From Terriglobus aquaticus (lineage in GTDB: Bacteria; Acidobacteriota; Terriglobia; Terriglobales; Acidobacteriaceae): a DNA stretch of 64,000 nucleotides. A program made the position numbers and the translations under genes. The notes below the pieces were generated by a model. It was not told where the DNA came from and did not search any database. It was given only the letters and a program-made list of their open reading frames with translations. Of this stretch, positions 15,765 through 22,100 are shown piece by piece. Numbering within the stretch: position 1 is the first letter of the stretch; each line of letters starts with the position of its first letter. The stretch spans positions 1,054,001 through 1,118,000 of the forward strand of contig NZ_JAGSYB010000001.1 in the NCBI RefSeq assembly GCF_025685415.1. The letters run 5' to 3'.

Positions 15765-17480
15765 ATGCCGTTTTTGGAGCAGATGCGCGCGGCCGAACCC
15801 GATGCTGCCGAGCGCAAACGTCGCACCTGGGTCTTTGTCCCGTACGACAGGATCAACGATCGCATTGGTCCGCTGGCAAAGCTTGCACCTGCGGAAGCCG
15901 GCTTGATTCTGATCGAATCCCACGCCAAGGGCCGGAACCGCCCGTACCACAAGAAGAAGGTGCTGGTCGTCCTCTCCAACATGAGGCATTTCGCCCTGGA
16001 GCAACAGGCGCGCGGCGTCGCTGTGATCTATCGCAACGGTCCGCCCAGCTATGGCGAGCAGCTGCTCGAATTGCAGAGGGAATTGGGCCTGCCGAGCATT
16101 CACCTTGCGGAGCCGGCGGAACGCGAGCTTCGCAAGGATTTGGAGACATGGCAGGCGAAGGGTCTGGACCTCACCATAGGGCCTGACGATGCGTGGCTCT
16201 CCACCGCTGAGGACTGGAGCGCTGTCTTCGGCGACGAGCCCGCGTCAGCTCCGCAGGTTGGCGGCCGCGGACAGCGGCAGTTCCTGATGGAGCGCTTCTA
16301 CCGCTACATGCGCAAGAAGACCGGCATCCTGATGGACTCGCCCACAAAGTTCGTGGGTGGGCAGCTCTCCTTCGATGCGGACAATCGGCAGGCCTATCGG
16401 GGCGAGGTCCCGGTCCCGACCCGACCGAGCTACCCACCGGATGCCATCACGCTGGAACTCATAGAGTGGCTCAGCCACAATGGCGTCCCCAGCATCGGCA
16501 CTTTCGACGGCTTCGATCTGCCTGTCACGGCTTCGGACTGCCGGGCCTACTGGCAGTTCGCCCTGAAGGAGCTCTTGCCCAATTTTGGTCCGTACGAGGA
16601 CGCGATGTCGTCCCGCGAGCCGATGCTGTTCCACTCCGCCATATCCGCGCTGATGAACGTGAGCCGGATCCTGCCGCAAGACGTTATTCGTGACGTGGCA
16701 GACGCGTACGACCGCCTGCAGCTTCCTCTCGCAAGGGCGGAAGGCTTTATTCGACAGATACTTGGTTGGCGTGAGTTCATGCGCCACATTCATCGCGTGA
16801 CGGACGGATTCCGCACGGTGGAGCAGCGCCCGGATCCGCCGAGCAACCGATCGGCAAACGAGTACAGCGCGTTGCTGGTGAAGGAGCGGAACGACGCCGC
16901 TCCCGACCGGCCAGCTACGCCGTCCGCGCTCGACGCGCATCGCCCTTTGCCACCGGCATACTGGGGCGTTCCATCCGGCATGTTCTGCCTGGATACGGCG
17001 ACCAGCCAGGTGATGTTTCAGGGCTGGTCTCACCACATCCTGCGTTTGATGGTGCTGTCGAACCTGGCTACGTTGTGCGGTTTCTCGCCCCGCGAGCTGA
17101 CCGACTGGTTCTGGGTGGCGTATGTCGATGCGTATGACTGGGTCGTCGAGCCGAATGTGCTCGGCATGTCCACCTTTGCCGACGGCGGCATCACCGGCAC
17201 CAAGCCGTACGTGTCCGGGGCGGCTTACATCAACCGCATGAGCGACTACTGTGGCAAGTGCCGGCTCGATCCCCGGAAGAGCACCGGCCCTGGCTCCTGT
17301 CCGTTGACCGCGCTTTACTGGAGCTTCCTGGAGCGGCACCAGGATCTACTGGGCAGCAATCAGCGGCTGCGAATGCCTTACAACACCCTGAACAAGAAGT
17401 CAGCGAGCGAACGGACGGAGCTGCGCAATCGGGCGGAACGGGCGATCCGACAATTGGAAGCGGGCGATCTGGTCGACTGA
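15765..17480 (+). CDS. Iron-sulfur (6-4) photolyase / cryptochrome-related protein (FeS-BCP group)
   Basis: A 571-residue flavoprotein of the cryptochrome/photolyase superfamily. All four cysteines expected for the [4Fe-4S] cluster of the FeS-BCP group are present: C408 (GMFCLD), C496 and C499 (DYCGKC), and C512 (GPGSCPL). The FAD-binding helical region contains MFQGWSHHILRLMVLSN and DAYDWVVEPNVLGMS, as in this group. The N-terminal antenna domain (20-145) carries YHKKKVLVVLSNMRHFA. Family members such as Agrobacterium PhrB repair UV (6-4) photoproducts. The start ATG at 15765 gives a short polar lead; a Met at residue 7 is possible. It stands alone, with no photoreceptor or chromophore genes beside it. 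Confidence 0.92.
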   Translation: MPFLEQMRAAEPDAAERKRRTWVFVPYDRINDRIGPLAKLAPAEAGLILIESHAKGRNRPYHKKKVLVVLSNMRHFALEQQARGVAVIYRNGPPSYGEQLLELQRELGLPSIHLAEPAERELRKDLETWQAKGLDLTIGPDDAWLSTAEDWSAVFGDEPASAPQVGGRGQRQFLMERFYRYMRKKTGILMDSPTKFVGGQLSFDADNRQAYRGEVPVPTRPSYPPDAITLELIEWLSHNGVPSIGTFDGFDLPVTASDCRAYWQFALKELLPNFGPYEDAMSSREPMLFHSAISALMNVSRILPQDVIRDVADAYDRLQLPLARAEGFIRQILGWREFMRHIHRVTDGFRTVEQRPDPPSNRSANEYSALLVKERNDAAPDRPATPSALDAHRPLPPAYWGVPSGMFCLDTATSQVMFQGWSHHILRLMVLSNLATLCGFSPRELTDWFWVAYVDAYDWVVEPNVLGMSTFADGGITGTKPYVSGAAYINRMSDYCGKCRLDPRKSTGPGSCPLTALYWSFLERHQDLLGSNQRLRMPYNTLNKKSASERTELRNRAERAIRQLEAGDLVD

Positions 17481-17487
17481 GGCGGAC

Positions 17488-17516
17488 TCGACATTTCTGC
17501 CAAAACGGGCTAAACT
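17488..17516 (+). promoter_or_regulatory. Putative sigma-70-like promoter upstream of the 75-aa protein and ribB homologue
   Basis: TCGACA (17488-17493; five of six to TTGACA), a 17-base spacer, and TAAACT (17511-17516; four of six to TATAAT). It starts just past the photolyase stop and 68 bases before the small gene's start codon. Confidence 0.45.
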
Positions 17517-17583
17517 AAAGCGTTTGGTTGCGCTTGGGAGCGCTCTCGCAAGGCAGCCGCAGCAGAAGGAGCAGACACCAAGC

Positions 17584-17811
17584 ATGGCAAAGCGCCGCGG
17601 TAACCCCAACTGGGGCAAGCCGGAGCCGATCGGCCCGGTGGTTCCCACCATCACTTCTTTCGAACAGGTCGTCAAGGAGTACAAGCTGACCCCGGACCAG
17701 TACGTTCGCTCCACCCGGCTGCGCGAATGGGCCCGGCGGAACAAGAATTCGAAGTACATCCCGGAATCCCTGCTGGAAGCCTGGGGTTTCGAAATCGAAT
17801 CCTCACTTTAA
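17584..17811 (+). CDS. Small conserved hypothetical protein
   Basis: A 75-residue protein beginning MAKRRGNPNWGKPEPIG, basic at the N terminus, with a helical C-terminal half (SFEQVVKEYKLTPDQYVRS, then LREWARRNKNSKYIPESLLE). An AAGGAG lies 12 bases before the ATG, slightly far; the frame stays open to a TTG at 17524. The WGKP start and the basic helix suggest a nucleic-acid- or ribosome-associated role, but I recognise no named family. It is followed by a hairpin and then by the ribB homologue, so both may share a promoter. Confidence 0.7.
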   Translation: MAKRRGNPNWGKPEPIGPVVPTITSFEQVVKEYKLTPDQYVRSTRLREWARRNKNSKYIPESLLEAWGFEIESSL

Positions 17812-17843
17812 GCTCTGTTCAGTTTCCGCATCTCAGACCACCC

Positions 17844-17869
17844 AACGCCGCTCCAATAGGAGCGGCGTT
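17844..17869 (+). terminator. Hairpin between the 75-aa gene and the ribB homologue (terminator or attenuator)
   Basis: Perfect 11-base stem AACGCCGCTCC / GGAGCGGCGTT with loop AATA, followed by only TCC. It starts 32 bases after the small gene and ends 19 bases before the ribB start, just ahead of its AGGAG. It may be a weak terminator giving partial read-through. It does not resemble an FMN riboswitch. Confidence 0.5.
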
Positions 17870-17888
17870 TCCGCAGGAGTATCCATCG

Positions 17889-19091
17889 ATGGCCCAGGCA
17901 CCCTTTGTCGACGTACCCGAAGCATTGCGGCAGTTCGCCGAAGGCAAGATCATCGTGGTCGTCGACGATGAAGACCGGGAGAACGAAGGCGACCTGACCC
18001 TGGCGGCCGAGTTTGCCACGCCTGAGGCCATCAACTTCATGGCCAAGTACGGTCGCGGCTTGATTTGCCTGACCCTGACCGAGGAACGTGCGGACTACCT
18101 GCGGCTACCGCCCATGGCAACCGAGAATACCTCCCGCTTCGGGACTGCGTTTACCGAGTCCATCGAAGCCCGGGAAGGGGTCACGACGGGCATTTCCGCA
18201 GCAGATCGCGCTCACACTATTCTGACGGCGGTGCGTCCGGGCACCACGGCTGCGGACCTCGCCCGCCCGGGCCACGTGTTCCCGTTGCGTGCCCGCAAGG
18301 GTGGGGTGCTGGTGCGGGCCGGCCAGACGGAGGCTTCGGTCGACCTGGCCCGTATGGCCGGGCTGATTCCAGCCGGAGTCATCTGCGAAATCATGAATGA
18401 CGACGGCACCATGGCCCGGGTGCCAGACCTGGTGGCCTTTTGCCGTGAACACAATCTCGCCATGCTCACGGTGGCGGAACTGATCCGGTACCGGCTGCAA
18501 ACGGAGCAGTACCTGCACCGCGTCGGGCAATCCACGGTACAGACCCCGTGGGGCGAGTTCCAGATGCTCGCCTACGCCAGCGACGTCGAGGAGCACGCCA
18601 GCCACTTTGCCCTGGTGCGGGGCGACCTGGGGCGCGACCCTGCCGGGCAGGCGGCGGAACCGGTTCTGGTCCGGGTGCACACCCACGCAGTTGCGGGCGG
18701 AGTCCTGCAGATGGATGGCGATGAGTCCCGCCGCAACCTGGAAGCCGCTATGCAGGCCATTGCAGAGGTAGGCAAGGGCGCGCTGATCTACTTGCATAAC
18801 GCCTCGCCGGGCTACACGATCGATCACACGTCAGAACGCGAGCGTGCTCCGGGTGCGCAACCTGGCCTTGGCCGCATCGTCCTCAATCGCGAACACAGCG
18901 GGCGTGGACGAGGGGAACAGACGCTCCGTCACACCGGCGTGGGCAGTCAGATGCTGGCAGATCTCGGACTGCGCCGCATTCGGTTATTGGTAAGCCGACC
19001 CACCCACGTCCCGGCTCTGCAGGGCTTTGGGCTCGAGATTGTGGAGCAGGTCCCGCTGATTGCACCGGCTGCGACGGGCCTCAAGGGTTAA
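17889..19091 (+). CDS. RibBA homologue: DHBP synthase with degenerate GTP cyclohydrolase II domain (RibBX-like)
   Basis: Residues 1-205 are 3,4-dihydroxy-2-butanone-4-phosphate synthase: [12 protein letters not shown] (26-37), [10 protein letters not shown] (126-135), [12 protein letters not shown] (166-177). These supply the four-carbon unit of riboflavin. In the motif normally RAGHTEA, a Gln (146) replaces the His that usually helps bind the metal. Residues 215-400 align with GTP cyclohydrolase II, but the three zinc cysteines are gone ([20 protein letters not shown] where family members have a SECLTGD...RCDC pattern), and the RGQEGRG loop is replaced by LHNASPG. This half is therefore unlikely to open GTP. 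AGGAG nine bases before the ATG fixes the start. A separate functional ribA must exist elsewhere. Confidence 0.9.
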   Translation: MAQAPFVDVPEALRQFAEGKIIVVVDDEDRENEGDLTLAAEFATPEAINFMAKYGRGLICLTLTEERADYLRLPPMATENTSRFGTAFTESIEAREGVTTGISAADRAHTILTAVRPGTTAADLARPGHVFPLRARKGGVLVRAGQTEASVDLARMAGLIPAGVICEIMNDDGTMARVPDLVAFCREHNLAMLTVAELIRYRLQTEQYLHRVGQSTVQTPWGEFQMLAYASDVEEHASHFALVRGDLGRDPAGQAAEPVLVRVHTHAVAGGVLQMDGDESRRNLEAAMQAIAEVGKGALIYLHNASPGYTIDHTSERERAPGAQPGLGRIVLNREHSGRGRGEQTLRHTGVGSQMLADLGLRRIRLLVSRPTHVPALQGFGLEIVEQVPLIAPAATGLKG

Positions 19092-19108
19092 ACCTGCCGA
19101 GTCGCCAT

Positions 19109-19130
19109 CAGTGCAGCGCAAGCTGCACTG
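19109..19130. terminator. Hairpin between convergent genes
   Basis: Perfect nine-base stem CAGTGCAGC / GCTGCACTG closed by a GCAA tetraloop, lying 17 bases after the ribB homologue stop and 33 bases before the end of the convergent repeat-protein gene. No T tract follows on either strand, so its action as a terminator is uncertain. Confidence 0.45.
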
Positions 19131-19163
19131 GTCACGCGTGAATAGCCCAGCCGCAGGTGAATT

Positions 19164-22100
19164 CTATTGTGGTGAGTTGGTGATGGTGAGCGTGATGGGA
19201 ACCGACTGCTGCACAGTCACGCCCGTGGTGCTCGCAGCGGAAATGGTGAACTGGTAGGTTCCTGCCGCGGCGTAGCGAATACGCGAGTCACCATGCGTGC
19301 CGCTCCCACAGCCCGAACTCATGAGCAGGGCACACAGTCCAATCGACAGCAGCAGTCCCGCGCCCCAACGCCTGCGACGCAGACCCGCCAGCAACAGCAC
19401 CGGTGTACTGCACAGCACGGCTGCCCGCCAATCGGGGCGACGGCTCGCGGCCGTGTTCACCGCGGTCACGGTTGTGATGGTTGCCGTCGCGTTGACCGTG
19501 CCGTTGATCAGCGTGACCGTGGACGGATTGATGGAGCAAGCCGTGTACTGGACGATTGCCTTTGGGGTGCAGGTGAGCGCTACGGCGCCGGTGAAGCCAT
19601 TCGTCGGCGTAACCGCTAGAGCGTAGTTCGCGGCAATGCCATAGGGCACAGTTGCTGAACCACTTGACGCGCCATTGACCGTGAGGGTGAAGCTTCCACC
19701 CTGCAGGCCGTTGCCGGTCAACGGGACCTGCAGCGGAGAGGAAGGATCGGTGCTGGAGACGGTCAGCGTGCCGGTGCGAGCGCCAGGCTGGCTGGGCGTA
19801 AACGTCACATTGATGGAGCAGGACGAACCCGCGGTCAACGTCACCGGTCCGCAGGTAGACGTGCCCGTGAAGTCGCCGGACGAGATACCGATCTGTAATC
19901 CATTGACGTCCGTGGCGCTGGTATTTGTCAGCGTCAGCGCTAACGTTTGAGTGTTCCCGATCAGGATGTTTCCGAAGCTGAGCCCCGAGGGCGTTGCCAC
20001 GAGCTGCGGCTGTACACCGACGCCGCTGAGGGTGACGGTGAGTGCCAGATTTGTTGCCGAATTGCTGATCGAAAGCACGCCCGTTCGCGTCCCGGTACGC
20101 GACGGCGTGAACGTCACCGGGAGGACGCAGGACGCCCCTGCTGCAATGGTGCCGCCGCTGGCGCACACGGCGCCTGCCGCTGACGACGACGCCAGCGCGA
20201 AATCGCCGGTGACCGTGATCGGACCCAGAGTGACAGCGCTGGAACCAGTGTTAGTAAACGTCGCGACCTGGGCCGCGCTCGTGCGGGACAGCAGAACTCT
20301 TCCAAAATCAAGGGCGCTGGGACTTAGCGAGACGGAGGCGGAGGTACCTGTGCCGATCAGGCTCACGTACTCCAACGCGTTGGAAGCATTGCTTTGGATC
20401 TCGAGAGCTGCCGAGCGGGTGCCAGTCCCCTGTGGAGTGAAGGCCACCTGGATCTGGCACGATGCGCGAACGGGAAGCGCGCCACAACCGTTCGTGGCGG
20501 TGAAGTCAGAGCTGGTGACGACGCCAGAGATGACCAGGTCTACGGTGCCGGTGTTTGTGACCGTGACGGCCTGGGCTGCCGAAGCGTTTCCGACCGTTCC
20601 GCTGGCAAAGGTCAACGCGCCCTGAGACGTGGTGAGCACTGCGAGCGGCGCCGCGGACGCTGGACTGTTGCTCTGCACCGGTACCGTACGCCCTGCAAGG
20701 TCGACCAGAAGCGGGCTATTTTCCGCGTCAGACTCTAGTGTCAGAACTCCGGTCTGGCTTTGCGACCCAGCGTTGCCGCTAATCGTGGTCTGTGCGTTGG
20801 GCGCGTACTTGACCACCACGGCACAGCTAGCCGAGGGCGCCAACGTAGCGCCGCAAGTGCTGGTCGCCTGGAAGGGGAACTCCGCCCGAATGCGGCGGAC
20901 CGTGATCTTCTCCGAGGTGCTGAGATTGACGAGCGTCAGATTTTGCGACGCCGTCTGACCGGAAGCCACCTGGCCGAAATCGATCACGCCAGTAGCGGTG
21001 AAACTGCCTGTCACACCCAGGGTTCCCGAACCGACTCCGTATCCTTCCAGGTATGCCAGGCCGTTCACCGTGGCAGTGCCGTCCGTCGGCTGACCCTGGA
21101 TGAAGAGCGTTCCGGTCGCGTCTGCGTTCAGCAGGGGAGCATAGGCGACTGTGACCGTGCACGATCCGCCCGGTGCCAGACCGGCGCAGTTCGTTGCCGT
21201 GATCGGGAACTGCCGCGGCGCTTCCAGCGAGAGCGTGAGGGACTTGCCGGAAAGATTGTTGACGCGGAACACCCGGGTTGCCGAAACGCTTGCGGTGGCC
21301 AGCGCTCCGTAGTTCACCGCGATGTCCTCTCCGGGCACAATCTCCAGCCCGGCGCTTTCTCCCGTGTATAGAGCCTGAACGGAAAGGGTGTATTGCGTGG
21401 TCTGCGCTGCGCCACCCGGTGCGGTAGTCACCGGCACCGTGAGCAGACCGCTGGCCAGCGAAGTGCCAGGGGTATACGTGACGGTCAGCGTGCACTGCGT
21501 ACCCGGCTGCAGAGAGGTGCAGGTGCTGCTGGTGGTGAAGTGCGAGTCACTCACGGTGACATTGCCAACCGTCGCCGCCACATTGCCGGTGTTGGTCAGA
21601 GTGATGACCTGCTGCGTTGCCTGAATGCCGGGAACGTTCCGGAAGAGCAGGGAGGCCGGCTGAAACGACAGGCCAGGGTTCACGTCGCCGTAACCCGTCA
21701 GGTTGGAGCTGACAGGCCCGGCTGACGTGTTGAAGTTCACACTTCCACTCCGCGGGCCGGTTGTGGTGGGTGCGAACTGGACCGCCAGCGTGCAGCTTTC
21801 TCCAGCCTGCAGCGTGCCGCCGCAGGCAGTGCCGCCGGTGGCGGTGGAGCTTGCTCCGAAGTCACCCGAAAAGCCAGCGGTTCCCGTCGAGATTGCGCTG
21901 GAGGTGGCGTTGGTCAGATTGAAGAACTCCGCGCCGGTGGAACTACCGACTGGGACCGATCCGAAATCCTGTGCCGCTGGGGTCAGCAAGACGCCCGAGG
22001 GCGGGATGCCGGTACCGGACAGCGCGACGGTCTGCGCCGCGCCGCCCTGCGTCGAGGTGATGCTTAGGTTCGCCGTTTGCGGTCCGGCGGATGCGGGCAT

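Noticed and set aside
17812-17888. FMN riboswitch before the ribB homologue
   Set aside because: The 77-base gap is too short and holds only a simple hairpin without the RFN conserved blocks.
20114-20311. Short frames inside the giant repeat gene on both strands
   Set aside because: They lie inside the array of ASH repeats, have no start signals and recur because of the repeat composition.
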